Origin: Novosphingobium sp.
Lineage (GTDB): Bacteria; Pseudomonadota; Alphaproteobacteria; Sphingomonadales; Sphingomonadaceae
Reading direction: 5' to 3'
Length of the DNA stretch: 64,000 bases
Assembly: GCF_039595395.1 (NCBI RefSeq)
Contig: NZ_JBCNLP010000001.1
Location: 1,364,001-1,428,000, forward strand
The notes beneath the pieces are model-generated. The model did no database searches. It was given only the letters and a program-made list of their open reading frames with translations, and was not told the origin of the DNA. Positions 1 to 9,316 of this stretch are shown here, piece after piece (positions within the stretch are counted from its first letter, which is position 1; every line of letters starts with the position of its first letter). The position numbers and the translations under genes are program-made.

Positions 1-1
1 C

Positions 2-2419
2 AATCTGTCGGAAAGTGACATCCGCACCGAAGTGCCCATCGTGCTGGCCGAAAAGCGCGAGCGCGGCGGCACGCAGGAGCATGTCTCCAACGCCCTGCGC
101 GAGATGATCGCCTATGGCCAACCCCTGGCCGATCACGCGACCATTGGCAGTGCCGCGACGCTTCAGGCCGCGCATCAGGACAGCGTGCGCGCCTTCCATG
201 CCCGCTGGTATCGGCCGGAGAATGCCGCGATCATCGTCTCGGGCGATGCCGATCCGCGCCTGATGGCCGCGCTGATCCAGAAGTGGTTCGGCGACTGGCA
301 TCCTGAAGGCAAGCACACGCCCGCCCCCGATTTCGGTGAGCCCGCCGCGCCCATCGGTGGCGATCCGGCCAATCCGGTCACTTATGCCCGCGTGCTGGTC
401 GAGCCCACGGCGCCCCGCGCGCTGCAGATGGCGGTGCTGCGCCCCTGGCATGAGAAGCAGGACACCATCGTTTACAATGAAGGGCTGATGATCGATCAGG
501 TGGCGCAGGCCATCATCAACCGTCGCCTTGAGGCGCGGGCGCGGGCTGGGGCGAGCTATCTCACCGCCTCGGTCAATCAGCAGAACCAGAGCCGCAGCGT
601 GGATGGCACCTTCGTCTCGATCCAGCCGATCGATGGCGACTGGCAGGCCGCCTTGCGCGATGTGCGCGCGGTGATCGCTGACGCGCTGGCCACGCCGCCG
701 ACACCTGAGGAAATCGCCCGCGAGGTGGCCGAAATCAATGTCGCCTTCGAAAGCGCGGTGCAGCAGCGCGCGTTGCAGCCCGGCGGGCGTCTGGCCGACG
801 ATCTGATCAATGCGCTCGACATTCACGAGACCGTCGCCAGCCCCGAGGTGGTGCTCGACATCTTCAAGCAGTCGATCCCGCTCTTCACGCCTGACGCCGT
901 GCTGGAGCATGGCCGCAAGCTGTTCCAGGGCCGCGCCATCCGCGCGCTTTACGTCACGCCCGACGCCAAGGACGGCACCAGCGACGATCTGAAGCTGGCC
1001 CTGATGCAGAAGGTGGCCCCCGATTCCCATGCGCGGCTGGCCGAAAAGGCGGTCTCCTTCAAGGATCTGCCTCCCATCGGCACGCCCCAGCAGGAGGTCG
1101 CCGACAGCCAGACCGTGCTGCGCGGCATTGAGCAGGTGGACTTCGCCAATGGTGTGAAGGTGCAACTCTGGCCCACGCAGGACGATCCGGGCCGCGTGAC
1201 GGTGAAGGTGCGCTTCGGCGCCGGTGCCCGCGCCTTCGATGCCAAGAACGATGTCTATGCCACGCTGGGCAGCATGGCGCTGGTCGGCTCGGGCGAGGGC
1301 AATCTGGGGCAGGAGGAGCTGGACCGCATCTCCACCGGCCGCAAGATGGGCTTCGAGCTGAAGTCGGACGAGAGCTTCTTCCAGTTCTCCGCCGACACGC
1401 GCGCGGAGGATCTGGCCGACCAACTCTATCTCTTTGCCGACAAGCTGGCCGATCCGCGCTGGGATCATGCGCCCTTCAAGCGCGCTCAGGCCGCCGCCAA
1501 GGTGCAATATGGCACCTTCGCCGCCAGCCCGCAGGGTGTGCTGGAGCGTGACCTCAAGTCGCTCCAGCGCGGGGGTGATCCGCGTTTCGCCGCGCCCACG
1601 CCCGAGCAGATCACCGCTGCCACCCCCGAGGGCTTCCGCGCCGTGTGGGAGCCGGTCCTGAAGCAGGGCCCGGTCGAGGTGCAGGTGTTTGGCGATTTCA
1701 ACCGTGACAAGGCGCTCGATGCGCTGCGCCGCACCTTCGGCGCTCTGCCAACGCGCGGCGATCTGCCCGCCGGCACGCTGCCGCCCACGGTGCAGCAGGC
1801 CGCCCCCAACCCCGGCGTGACCGTGCTGCGTCATGAGGGCGATCCCGGTCAGGCGGCCGCCGTCATCAGTTGGCCCACGGGCGGCGGCACCACGCTGCTG
1901 CGCGAATCGCGCCAGCTCGATGTGCTGGGGCAGGTGTTTGCCCTGCGCATGATGCAGGCGATGCGCGAGAAGGCGGGGGCCAGCTATGCCCCGCAGGTCA
2001 GCAGCGACTGGCCGCTCGATCTGACCAATGGCGGCACGATCACCGCCACGGCGATCGTCCAGCCCGAGGTGGTGCCCACCTTCTTCACCACCGCGCGCGA
2101 GATCGCCGCCGATCTGGCCGCCAAGCCGGTGAGCGCCGACGAGCTGGAGCGTGTGGTCGAGCCGCTGCGCCAGCAGATCCAGCGCGCCGGTTCCAGCACC
2201 GCCTTCTTCATGCAGCAGACCGAGGGCGCGACGCAGGACCCGGAACGCTACAAGGCGATCCGCAGCCTGCTGGTGGATTACACCGGGGTCAGCCCTCAGG
2301 CGATCCAGCAGCTTGCCGCCAAATATCTGACGCCCGAAGGCGCGCTGCGCGTGGCGGTGATCGGCGACAAGGCGCAGGTGCCGCCCGCGCTGGCCGCCGC
2401 AGCCAAAAAGAAGCGGTAA
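2..2419 (+). CDS. M16 family metallopeptidase, 5' end missing
   Basis: The reading frame is open from the first bases of the window, so this is the C-terminal part of a longer protein; the GTG at 32 is unlikely to be the true start. The fragment holds the end of one M16 (pitrilysin/insulinase-like) repeat and a second repeat from about residue 370, with the typical C-terminal segment REKAGASYAPQV near residue 640. The zinc motif HxxEH of M16 enzymes lies in the N-terminal repeat and is therefore outside the window. Such proteins in alphaproteobacteria are usually exported zinc peptidases of about 950 residues. A strong terminator hairpin follows directly. The family call is secure; the substrate is unknown. 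Confidence 0.85.
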   Translation, partial: NLSESDIRTEVPIVLAEKRERGGTQEHVSNALREMIAYGQPLADHATIGSAATLQAAHQDSVRAFHARWYRPENAAIIVSGDADPRLMAALIQKWFGDWHPEGKHTPAPDFGEPAAPIGGDPANPVTYARVLVEPTAPRALQMAVLRPWHEKQDTIVYNEGLMIDQVAQAIINRRLEARARAGASYLTASVNQQNQSRSVDGTFVSIQPIDGDWQAALRDVRAVIADALATPPTPEEIAREVAEINVAFESAVQQRALQPGGRLADDLINALDIHETVASPEVVLDIFKQSIPLFTPDAVLEHGRKLFQGRAIRALYVTPDAKDGTSDDLKLALMQKVAPDSHARLAEKAVSFKDLPPIGTPQQEVADSQTVLRGIEQVDFANGVKVQLWPTQDDPGRVTVKVRFGAGARAFDAKNDVYATLGSMALVGSGEGNLGQEELDRISTGRKMGFELKSDESFFQFSADTRAEDLADQLYLFADKLADPRWDHAPFKRAQAAAKVQYGTFAASPQGVLERDLKSLQRGGDPRFAAPTPEQITAATPEGFRAVWEPVLKQGPVEVQVFGDFNRDKALDALRRTFGALPTRGDLPAGTLPPTVQQAAPNPGVTVLRHEGDPGQAAAVISWPTGGGTTLLRESRQLDVLGQVFALRMMQAMREKAGASYAPQVSSDWPLDLTNGGTITATAIVQPEVVPTFFTTAREIAADLAAKPVSADELERVVEPLRQQIQRAGSSTAFFMQQTEGATQDPERYKAIRSLLVDYTGVSPQAIQQLAAKYLTPEGALRVAVIGDKAQVPPALAAAAKKKR

Positions 2420-2445
2420 AAAGACCGAAAGTTTCAAGGGGTTTG

Positions 2446-2497
2446 AAGCATGCGCAATTGCGATCAGTCTGATCGCTTGCGCATGCTTTGATTTTTG
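2446..2497 (+). terminator. Intrinsic terminator after the M16 peptidase gene
   Basis: A long near-perfect inverted repeat has outer arms AAGCATGCGC and GCGCATGCTT, continued inward by GCGATCA/TGATCGC, and is followed by TGATTTTTG. It sits between the peptidase stop codon and the ribosome binding site of the DAHP synthase gene, so the two genes are probably transcribed separately. Confidence 0.75.
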
Positions 2498-2545
2498 CGA
2501 GGGTTAAGGCTATGGGCGCTCCTTCCACGAAAGGAGCAAACTAAA

Positions 2546-3922
2546 GTGAGCAGGATCTGGACCCCCGATAGCTGGAAGCAGGCCGAAGCGCGGCACCTTC
2601 CCGTCTATGCTGACGCCGAGGAACTCGGCCGGGTGGAAGAGACCCTGGCCAAGTTTCCTCCCCTGGTCTTTGCGGGCGAGGCCCGCGCGCTGAAAGCCGA
2701 ACTGGCCAATGTGGCGGCGGGCAAGGGCTTCCTGCTGCAGGGCGGCGATTGCGCCGAAAGCTTCCAGGAATTCCACGCCGACAACATCCGCGACAGCTTC
2801 CGTGTGCTGCTGCAGATGGCGGTGGTGATGACCTTCGCGTCGAAGCAGCCGGTGGTGAAGGTGGGCCGCATGGCGGGCCAGTTCGCCAAGCCGCGCAGCG
2901 CGCCGACCGAAACGCAGGGCGGTGTCGAGCTGCCCAGCTATCTGGGTGACATCATCAACGGCATCGAATTCGACGCCGCCGCGCGCCGCAACGATCCCGA
3001 GCGGATGCTCAAGGCCTACACGCAGTCGGCCGCGACGCTGAACCTGCTGCGCGCCTTCGCCAGCGGCGGTTACGCGAATCTGCGTCAGGTCCACAAGTGG
3101 ACGCTGGACCATATCTCGCGCAATCCCTGGGGTGACCGCTTCAGCGAAACCGCCGACAAGATCGGCGAGGCGCTGGACTTCATGGCCGCCTGCGGGGTCG
3201 ATCCGCAGACGGTGCCGCAGCTTCAGGGCACGGCCTTCTACACCAGCCACGAGGCGCTGCTGCTGCAGTATGAGCAGGCGCTGACCCGTCAGGATTCGCT
3301 GACCGGCGACTGGTTCGATTGCTCGGCGCATATGCTGTGGATTGGCGACCGCACCCGCTTCGACAATTCGGCCCATGTCGAATTCCTGAAGGGCGTGAAG
3401 AACCCCATCGGCGTGAAGTGCGGGCCTTCGCTTGAACCCGATATGCTGATCCGCCTGCTCGATGAGCTGAACCCCGCCCGCGAGCCGGGCCGCATCACGC
3501 TGATCGCGCGTTACGGCTATGACAAGGTCGAGGCCGGCCTGCCCAAGCTGGTGCGCGCCGTGAAGGCTTCGGGCCATCCGGTGGTGTGGAGCTGCGACCC
3601 GATGCACGGCAATGTCATCAAGGCCGACAGCGGCTACAAGACCCGTCCGTTCGAGCGGATTCTGGGCGAGGTGCGCGGCTTCTTCGCCGTCCACCGCGCC
3701 GAGGGCACGCATGCCGGCGGCATCCATATCGAGATGACCGGCAAGAATGTGACCGAGTGCACCGGCGGTCTGATCGACATCACCGATGGCGATCTGGCCG
3801 ACCGTTACCACACGCATTGCGACCCGCGCCTGAACGGTTCGCAGTCGATCGAGCTGGCCTTCCTGATCGCGGAAGAGCTGAATCGTGAGGCGCAGGATCG
3901 CACAGCGCGCGAAGCCGCGTAA
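2546..3922 (+). CDS. aroG: Class II 3-deoxy-7-phosphoheptulonate (DAHP) synthase
   Basis: It catalyses the first step of the shikimate pathway, condensing phosphoenolpyruvate and erythrose 4-phosphate. The 458-residue length fits the plant/bacterial class II (AroA-II) family. Visible signatures are FLLQGGDCAESF near residue 70, KVGRMAGQFAKPRS near residue 110, VKCGPSLEPDML in the second half, and WSCDPMHGNV followed by GGIHIEMTGKNVTECTGG near the C terminus; these hold the metal-binding Cys, His and Glu of the family. The GTG at 2546 is chosen because AAAGGAG lies just upstream; an upstream in-frame ATG at 2495 lacks a binding site. It appears to be monocistronic. Confidence 0.95.
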   Translation: MSRIWTPDSWKQAEARHLPVYADAEELGRVEETLAKFPPLVFAGEARALKAELANVAAGKGFLLQGGDCAESFQEFHADNIRDSFRVLLQMAVVMTFASKQPVVKVGRMAGQFAKPRSAPTETQGGVELPSYLGDIINGIEFDAAARRNDPERMLKAYTQSAATLNLLRAFASGGYANLRQVHKWTLDHISRNPWGDRFSETADKIGEALDFMAACGVDPQTVPQLQGTAFYTSHEALLLQYEQALTRQDSLTGDWFDCSAHMLWIGDRTRFDNSAHVEFLKGVKNPIGVKCGPSLEPDMLIRLLDELNPAREPGRITLIARYGYDKVEAGLPKLVRAVKASGHPVVWSCDPMHGNVIKADSGYKTRPFERILGEVRGFFAVHRAEGTHAGGIHIEMTGKNVTECTGGLIDITDGDLADRYHTHCDPRLNGSQSIELAFLIAEELNREAQDRTAREAA

Positions 3923-3972
3923 TCTTGAACGCGCGCGAAGCGGCGTGATCCAAAAGCGGCTTGATTAAAGCG

Positions 3973-3999
3973 GGCAGGGACGGCAACGCCGTCCCTGCC
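3973..3999. terminator. GC-rich hairpin between aroG and the next gene
   Basis: A perfect 12-bp stem (GGCAGGGACGGC and its complement) has a 3-nt loop. There is no T tract, so it may be a weak terminator or an RNA-stabilising hairpin. It lies upstream of the ATG at 4012 and argues against the longer TTG start at 3961. Confidence 0.45.
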
Positions 4000-4011
4000 A
4001 CGCTGGAGTTG

Positions 4012-4506
4012 ATGATGAGCCGTTCCGAAGATGCACCGATGGGCCCGCTGATGACGGGTGTGATTGCACTGGCCTTGCTGCTGGTGCATTTCACCTTGGG
4101 TCATGTCCAGCAGGGCGCTCTGGCCGCGACCATCGCCGCCAGCGATGCCCAGATCGCGCTGGAAGCCCAGAAGCTGCGCCAGTCGGTGCTCTTCGCCCAC
4201 GCTAACCAGCCGGGGCTCGACCGCGACGTGCGCGCCAATGAAATGGCCGAAGCCGCCGCCATGGGGCAGGGCCGGGGCATCGGCGCGCTGGCGGAGGATC
4301 TCGAAAAGCTGCGCGAGGCCGCCGCGCATGAGCAAGCCCGCGCTCGCGTCATCGAGCTGGCCGAAGTCGCGCTGGAACTCGCCATCCTGCTGATGGCCGC
4401 CGCCATGGCGGGCCAGTCGCGCCGCATCATGTATGGCGCTGGCGTCGTGGCCGCGCTGGGCGTGGTGCTGGCCGCCCTCGCCGGGATCGGCATTGCGTTG
4501 TTCTGA
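4012..4506 (+). CDS. Predicted three-helix membrane protein with cytoplasmic/periplasmic helical linker
   Basis: The product has about 164 residues. One transmembrane segment (TGVIALALLLVHFTLGHV) lies near the N terminus, an Ala/Glu-rich helical stretch of about 80 residues follows, and two hydrophobic segments close the protein (ELAILLMAAAMA and GVVAALGVVLAALAGIGIALF). This topology resembles DUF4337 proteins, but I cannot confirm family membership from sequence alone. The ATG at 4012 is preceded by CTGGAG and lies after the hairpin at 3973. A LysE-type exporter gene follows 50 bp downstream on the same strand, so co-transcription is possible. Function unknown. Confidence 0.7.
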   Translation: MMSRSEDAPMGPLMTGVIALALLLVHFTLGHVQQGALAATIAASDAQIALEAQKLRQSVLFAHANQPGLDRDVRANEMAEAAAMGQGRGIGALAEDLEKLREAAAHEQARARVIELAEVALELAILLMAAAMAGQSRRIMYGAGVVAALGVVLAALAGIGIALF

Positions 4507-4555
4507 CATTGCTCTGCATCTCTGTGCAGGGCATGTCCCTGACAGGAGGCAGGCC

Positions 4556-5185
4556 ATGACATTTCATCTCTGGAGCATGTTTTTCATCGCGGCGTTTCTG
4601 GTTTCTGCCACGCCGGGACCCAACATGCTGCACATTCTCTCGCGCAGCGTGGAGCTGGGCCTGCGCGGCTCCTTCCCCGCCATGGCCGGATGCCTGTGCG
4701 GATTGCTCACCCTGCTGACCGCTTCCGCCGTGGGCCTGACCGCACTGCTGATGGCGCTGCCCGGCGCTTTCGACGTGCTGCGCTACGCGGGCACCGCCTA
4801 CCTCTTCTACCTTGGCATCAAAGCCTGGCGAGCGCCCGTCGATACCGGCGATCACCATGAAGAAATGATCGTCGCGGTGCTGTCGCCCTGGAAGGTGTGG
4901 CGCGTGGCCTATGGCGTCTCGGTGTCGAACCCCAAGGCGATGCTGTTCGCCGCCGCCTTCCTGCCCCAGTTCATCAATCCCGCCGCGCCCAAGCCGCCGC
5001 AGTTCGCCATCCTGCTGGCCACCTTCGGGGCGATCGATGTGATCTGGTACTTCACCTATGCGCTGGGCGGGCGCGGGCTGGCGGCGCATCTGAAAAAGCC
5101 GTCGATGCAGCGGCTGTTCAATCGCTTTACCGGCGCGGTGTTCGTCGGGTTTGGGGCGATCCTGTTGAAGAGCAAGCCGGCTTAA
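4556..5185 (+). CDS. LysE/RhtB family amino acid exporter
   Basis: A 209-residue inner-membrane protein with the length and hydrophobic profile (about six segments) of the LysE/RhtB exporters, which expel amino acids or derivatives by proton exchange. The family signature is visible at the N terminus as ATPGPNMLHILSRS, and NPKAMLFAAAFLPQF lies at mid-protein. The start at 4556 has AGGAGGC upstream. The reading frame ends 15 bp before a paired palindromic repeat that probably terminates transcription. The substrate cannot be told from the sequence. Confidence 0.88.
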   Translation: MTFHLWSMFFIAAFLVSATPGPNMLHILSRSVELGLRGSFPAMAGCLCGLLTLLTASAVGLTALLMALPGAFDVLRYAGTAYLFYLGIKAWRAPVDTGDHHEEMIVAVLSPWKVWRVAYGVSVSNPKAMLFAAAFLPQFINPAAPKPPQFAILLATFGAIDVIWYFTYALGGRGLAAHLKKPSMQRLFNRFTGAVFVGFGAILLKSKPA

Positions 5186-5200
5186 GAAGAAAAGAGACAT

Positions 5201-5435
5201 GCGAGGGTGTTACACCCTCGCGCTCCCATTAGTGTCTACGTTGCGCCAAGGGTTCGGTGTTGCGCTCAGCTTGCCGCGCCGCAGGCTTTAAATCACAGAC
5301 CAGCGAAAGGCGCCGGGGCTTCCCTGCCTGCGGCGCCTTTTCCTTGCGCAGGTGGAGAGCCGGGGCGCAATGATGCGGCGCCGCTGCCCGCTCGCCGGAA
5401 GACGTTATGGGAGCGCGAGGGGGTAACCCCCTCGC
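5201..5435. repeat. Paired-palindrome repeat element A
   Basis: The left end is a palindrome with arms GCGAGGGTGT and ACACCCTCGC (5201-5221) followed by GCTCCCAT. The right end is the inverted counterpart: GGAAGACGTTATGGGAGC followed by a palindrome GCGAGGGGGT/ACCCCCTCGC (5415-5435). Between them lies a GC-rich inverted repeat (GCCGCAGGC at 5278 against GCCTGCGGC near 5325). The element fills the gap between the convergent lysE-type gene and quinone reductase gene, and the outer palindromes, flanked by T-rich DNA on the right, could terminate both. Confidence 0.8.
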
Positions 5436-5454
5436 ATCTTCCTTTTAAATCCCC

Positions 5455-6432
5455 TTAAACCGTCAAAACCGTCGACCCCACCGTCTCCCGCGCTTCCAGA
5501 GCCCGATGCGCCTCGGCCACCTGCTCCAGAGGGAATGTCTGCCCGATGGTCAGCTTCACCTGCCCGCTGCGCAGCATCGACCACACGCGGCCCATGCCCG
5601 CCGCGCGCTCTTCCGGCGTGGCATAGTAATCGCCCATGGTCGGCCGGGTCACGAACAGAGAACCGTTCGCCGTCAACTGCCCCAGCGCAACCCCCGTAAC
5701 AGCGCCCGAGGCATTGCCATAGCTGACGATCAGCCCGCGCCGCGCCGCGCATTTCAGCGAGACCTCCCAGGTGGCCGCGCCCACGCCGTCATAGACCACG
5801 GGCACGCCCGCGCCTTCGGTCAGCGCGCGGACCTTGGCGGGCAGCTCGGGGTCTTGTGTCAGCAGCGTGTGCGCCGCGCCGCACTGGCGGGCGATGGCCA
5901 GCTTGGCATTGCTGCTGGCGGTGGCAATGACATGGACGCCCTTGGCGGTCAGCCATTGCACCAGCAACTGGCCCACGCCACCTGCCGCCGCATGCACCAG
6001 CGCATGGTCGCCGGGGATCAGCGTGGCGGCGCGCTCGGCCAGGAATTCGGTGGTGGCGCCTTTGAGCATCACGGCGGCGGCGGTGGTGAAATCGACATCG
6101 GGGGGCAGGTCGAACAGCTCGGCGGCGGGCAGGATGCGCGCGGTGGCATAGTCGCCGCGCGTGCCGCCGCTGTGGCCCACGCGGTCGCCGGGCTTCAGGG
6201 CGGTGACGCCTTCGCCCACCGCCAGCACGACGCCTGCGGATTCACTGCCCAGATCGGCGGGCAGGGGCAGGGCATAGAGGCCGCTGCGGTGATAGGTGTC
6301 GATGAAGTTGAGCCCCACCGCGCGGTTTTCCACCAGCACTTGGCCCGGACCGGGGGCGGGCAGATCGACCTCTTTCCACTGGATCGCATCCGGACCGCCG
6401 TGGGCGGCGATATAGGCTTGGCGGGCTTTCAT
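5455..6432 (-). CDS. qor: NADPH:quinone reductase (Qor-like, MDR superfamily)
   Basis: A 325-residue zinc-free medium-chain reductase that reduces quinones with NADPH. The N-terminal catalytic fold has GLNFIDTYHRSGLYALPLP, typical of quinone oxidoreductase 1. The nucleotide-binding motif AAAGGVGQLLVQ lies near residue 150, and a short C-terminal segment restores the catalytic fold. It is convergent with the LysE-type gene across repeat A and divergent from the CocE hydrolase gene. The ATG at 6432 gives an N terminus that aligns with the family. Soluble, cytoplasmic. Confidence 0.9.
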   Translation of the reverse strand: MKARQAYIAAHGGPDAIQWKEVDLPAPGPGQVLVENRAVGLNFIDTYHRSGLYALPLPADLGSESAGVVLAVGEGVTALKPGDRVGHSGGTRGDYATARILPAAELFDLPPDVDFTTAAAVMLKGATTEFLAERAATLIPGDHALVHAAAGGVGQLLVQWLTAKGVHVIATASSNAKLAIARQCGAAHTLLTQDPELPAKVRALTEGAGVPVVYDGVGAATWEVSLKCAARRGLIVSYGNASGAVTGVALGQLTANGSLFVTRPTMGDYYATPEERAAGMGRVWSMLRSGQVKLTIGQTFPLEQVAEAHRALEARETVGSTVLTV

Positions 6433-6611
6433 AGGGGTATTGGGGCCTTCGCTTCGGGGGTAGGGGGGTGCATGATGGCTTGGCGGAATTTACATAAGCT
6501 TACAAGCACCTCTTGGTCGGGTGTGGAGCGATGCGGCGGGTCTTTTCAGCGCGGCGAAAGCTGCTAACACACCTGTCAGCAAAGGCCTGAAAGCAGGCAG
6601 GGAGATCATCG

Positions 6612-8504
6612 ATGCGCAGTATGACAGGGGTTTCGGGGCTGGTTCTGGCTCTGGGTTTGATGGCGACCACGGCTGTCGCCAAGGAGGCGCCGCTTGACGC
6701 CATGACGTCCGACAAGGTCGCCTCTTACGACTGGGTCCGCCCCGAGGCCGATTATGTCCGTCAGGAGGTGATGATCCCCATGCGTGACGGGGTGAAGCTG
6801 CACACCTTCATCGTCTATCGCAAGGGCGTCACCGACGCACCGATCATCCTGTCGCGCACGCCTTACGATGCCGATGCCTCGACCAGCCGCAACCGCAGCC
6901 AGAAGATCGAGGAGCTGCTGCCCATCGTCGACAAGCCCTTCGTCAACGATGGCTATATCCGCGTCTATCAGGACGTGCGCGGCCTGCATGGCTCGGAGGG
7001 CGACTATGTGATGACGCGACCCCTGCGCGGGCCGCTCAACCATACCGAGGTCGACCACGCGACCGATGCCTATGACACCATCGACTGGCTGGTGAAGAAC
7101 CTCAAGAATTCCAACGGCAAGGTCGGCATCACGGGGTCGTCCTATCTGGGCTTCACCTCGCTGATGGCGCTGATCGATCCGCATCCGGCGCTGAAAGCCG
7201 CGATCCCGCAGTCGCCGATGGTCGATGGCTGGATGGGCGACGACTGGTTCCACAATGGCGCCTTCCGCGTCTTCGGCTACAATTACGTGCTGGGCCAGAC
7301 GGTGAAGAAGGGCGGCAAGGGCGGGTTGCCCACCGGCAAGGAAGACGAATACGACACCTATCTCTCGGCGGGCTCGGCGGGCGATTACGCGCGCAAATGG
7401 GGCGTCGACCAACTGCCCGGCGTGCGCAAGATGCTGGAGCACCCCAGCTATGACCAGTTCTGGCAGGAGCAGGCGCTCGACAAGCTGCTGGCCAAGCGCC
7501 CGCTGACCGTGCCGACCATGCTGGTCGTCGGCGAGTGGGATCAGGAGGATTCCTGGGGCACGCCAGCGGTTTACCGCGCCCTGTCCGCAGATCCGGCCAA
7601 GCGCGCGAACGTCAGCATCGTGGTCGGCCCGTGGCGCCACTCGGGGGTGAATTACGAGGGTTCCTCGCTGGGCAATCTGAAGTTCGAGGGCGACACCGCG
7701 CTGCAATGGCGCCTCAACTACATGAAGCCCTTCTTCGACTGCCACCTCAAGACCAACCCCGCGCCCTGCCACACGCCCCGCGTGATCACCTACGCCACGG
7801 GCACCAACACCTGGGAGGAGGCGGATGATCTCTCTCCCTCGACCACCCCGCTCTATCTGGGCGGCCATGGCGAGGCGAGCTTCGACAAGCCTGCCGGCGA
7901 GGGCGTGGAAAGCTACGTCTCCGACCCCGCCAAGCCGGTGCCCAGCGTGCCGCGCCCCGTCTCGCTGGGCGGCGAGGAATGGCGCACCTGGCTGGTGCAG
8001 GACCAGCGCTTTGCCGATGGCCGCACCGATGTGCTCTCCTTCAAGACCGGCGTTTTGAGTGCGCCCGTCCATATCCGGGGCGCCCCCAAGGTCGACCTGC
8101 GCGCCGCCACCAGCGGCAAGGACAGCGACTATGTGGTCAAGCTGATCGACGTTTACCCCTCGCAGAACACCGCCAATCCGGTGATGGCCGGCTATGAGCT
8201 GGGCGTGGGGATCGAGATCTTCCGTGGCCGCTATGTCCATGGTTACGCCACGCCCGCGCCGCTGGTGCCGGGCAAGACCTATGCCTTCCAGTGGCTGCTG
8301 CCCACGGTGGATCATGTGTTCCTGCCGGGGCACCGGATCATGGTGCAGGTGCAGTCCTCGCTGTTCCCGGTCTATGATCGCAACCCGCAGAGCTGGGTGC
8401 CCTCGATCATGGATGCCAAGCCGGAGGATTACGTGAAGGCGACCGAGACCATTCACTGGGGCGGTAAGGATGCCAGCGCGGTGTGGTTGCCGGTGGTGAA
8501 GTAA
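6612..8504 (+). CDS. CocE/NonD family exported acyl hydrolase (X-Pro peptidase S15 type)
   Basis: A 630-residue alpha/beta hydrolase with an N-terminal signal peptide (residues 1-24, ending ATTAVAKEA). Family members include cocaine esterase and glutaryl-7-ACA acylases. The nucleophile elbow is GSSYLG near residue 178; the acid is probably in VVGEWDQED and the histidine in VGPWRHSG. The C-terminal third has the jelly-roll domain of the family (from about residue 430). GGAG precedes the ATG at 6612. The gene is divergent from qor and ends 16 bp before repeat element B. The natural substrate is unknown. Confidence 0.88.
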   Translation: MRSMTGVSGLVLALGLMATTAVAKEAPLDAMTSDKVASYDWVRPEADYVRQEVMIPMRDGVKLHTFIVYRKGVTDAPIILSRTPYDADASTSRNRSQKIEELLPIVDKPFVNDGYIRVYQDVRGLHGSEGDYVMTRPLRGPLNHTEVDHATDAYDTIDWLVKNLKNSNGKVGITGSSYLGFTSLMALIDPHPALKAAIPQSPMVDGWMGDDWFHNGAFRVFGYNYVLGQTVKKGGKGGLPTGKEDEYDTYLSAGSAGDYARKWGVDQLPGVRKMLEHPSYDQFWQEQALDKLLAKRPLTVPTMLVVGEWDQEDSWGTPAVYRALSADPAKRANVSIVVGPWRHSGVNYEGSSLGNLKFEGDTALQWRLNYMKPFFDCHLKTNPAPCHTPRVITYATGTNTWEEADDLSPSTTPLYLGGHGEASFDKPAGEGVESYVSDPAKPVPSVPRPVSLGGEEWRTWLVQDQRFADGRTDVLSFKTGVLSAPVHIRGAPKVDLRAATSGKDSDYVVKLIDVYPSQNTANPVMAGYELGVGIEIFRGRYVHGYATPAPLVPGKTYAFQWLLPTVDHVFLPGHRIMVQVQSSLFPVYDRNPQSWVPSIMDAKPEDYVKATETIHWGGKDASAVWLPVVK

Positions 8505-8520
8505 AGAAGGAAGGGAAAGT

Positions 8521-9299
8521 GCGAGGGTGTTACACCCTCGCGCTCCCATGAATGTCCACGTCATGGCCAGTTCTATCGGTTGGGCGCGGATTCAGAGCGA
8601 CGTGGGTGAAGAGCTTGCGTGGCTTGTTGTTGTGCATTAGCAATCCTTGCCGTTGTTGTTCGGTCAAGGATCCCGGTTTCATGCGACGCTTCATTCAAAC
8701 CGTGACGGTTACGCTTCTGATGACGGCATCGCTGCAGGTGGCGGTCACGCCGGCGCAGGCTGCGGCACCGGCCAGTGCCGCCCCTTCGCAGGCGGCGCGT
8801 TTTCATGCCTTCTTTGAAACCTTCCGCAAGGCCGTGCTGGCGGGCGATCGGAATGCCGTGGCGGAGATGACACTGTTCCCCTTCAAGGATTTCAGATCGG
8901 GGCATTACTGCGAGCCGGGGCTCAAGGACTGCACTGTCAGCCCCGATACGGCGGCGAGCCGCAATCGTGCCCAGTTTCTGGCCCGATATGACCGCATCTT
9001 CACCCCTGCGGTCGTGGCCGCGATCCGTGCGGGCAAGGTGCGCGGCTTCAAGCATGGCGATGATGACGGCGAGATAGGCGGCCCCATCAGCAAGGGCGAA
9101 TATCTGCTGAACGCGGAAGAAGCCGGCGACCAGCGCGTCTTCGTGCCGGTTGGTGGAACCTGGAAACTGGCCCGCATCCCGTTCTATTCGTAAGGCTGCA
9201 AAAACAGCAGGCGACGCAGGAAGGCGAAAGCGGCAGAAGGATCATTCCAGCCCTATCGCCGGAAGACGTCATGGGAGCGCGAGGGTGTAACACCCTCGC
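8521..9299. repeat. Paired-palindrome repeat element B, enclosing a gene
   Basis: The left end is GCGAGGGTGT/ACACCCTCGC (8521-8541) followed by GCTCCCAT. The right end is the inverted copy, GGAAGACGTCATGGGAGC plus a palindrome with the same arms (9279-9299), then a T-rich stretch. Unlike the other elements, the interior is about 730 bp and includes the small secreted-protein gene at 8681-9193. The outer palindromes lie 16 bp after the CocE gene stop and just beyond the stop of the LuxR-type response regulator gene. Confidence 0.75.
8681..9193 (+). CDS. Small exported protein of unknown function
   Basis: A 170-residue protein with a clear signal peptide (TVTVTLLMTASLQVAVTPAQA, cleavage near residue 27). 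The mature part has the pattern of a small alpha+beta fold: FHAFFETFRKAVLAGDRNAVAEMTLFPFKDF near the start, then a Cys pair (HYCEPGLKDC), and RVFVPVGGTWKLARIPFY at the end, which recalls NTF2-like proteins; this fold guess is weak. AAGGA lies 11 bases before the ATG at 8681. The gene sits inside repeat element B, between two convergent neighbours, which suggests it may have arrived with the element. Confidence 0.7.
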   Translation: MRRFIQTVTVTLLMTASLQVAVTPAQAAAPASAAPSQAARFHAFFETFRKAVLAGDRNAVAEMTLFPFKDFRSGHYCEPGLKDCTVSPDTAASRNRAQFLARYDRIFTPAVVAAIRAGKVRGFKHGDDDGEIGGPISKGEYLLNAEEAGDQRVFVPVGGTWKLARIPFYS

Positions 9300-9316
9300 A
9301 TCTGCCTTTTTTCTTA

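Noticed and set aside
2495..2545. Longer N terminus of the DAHP synthase
   Set aside because: The extra 17 residues run through the ribosome binding site of the GTG start and overlap the end of the upstream terminator.
6606..8564. A 652-codon open frame opposite the CocE-type gene
   Set aside because: Antisense shadow; Gly/Ala/Arg/His-rich without recognisable motifs.
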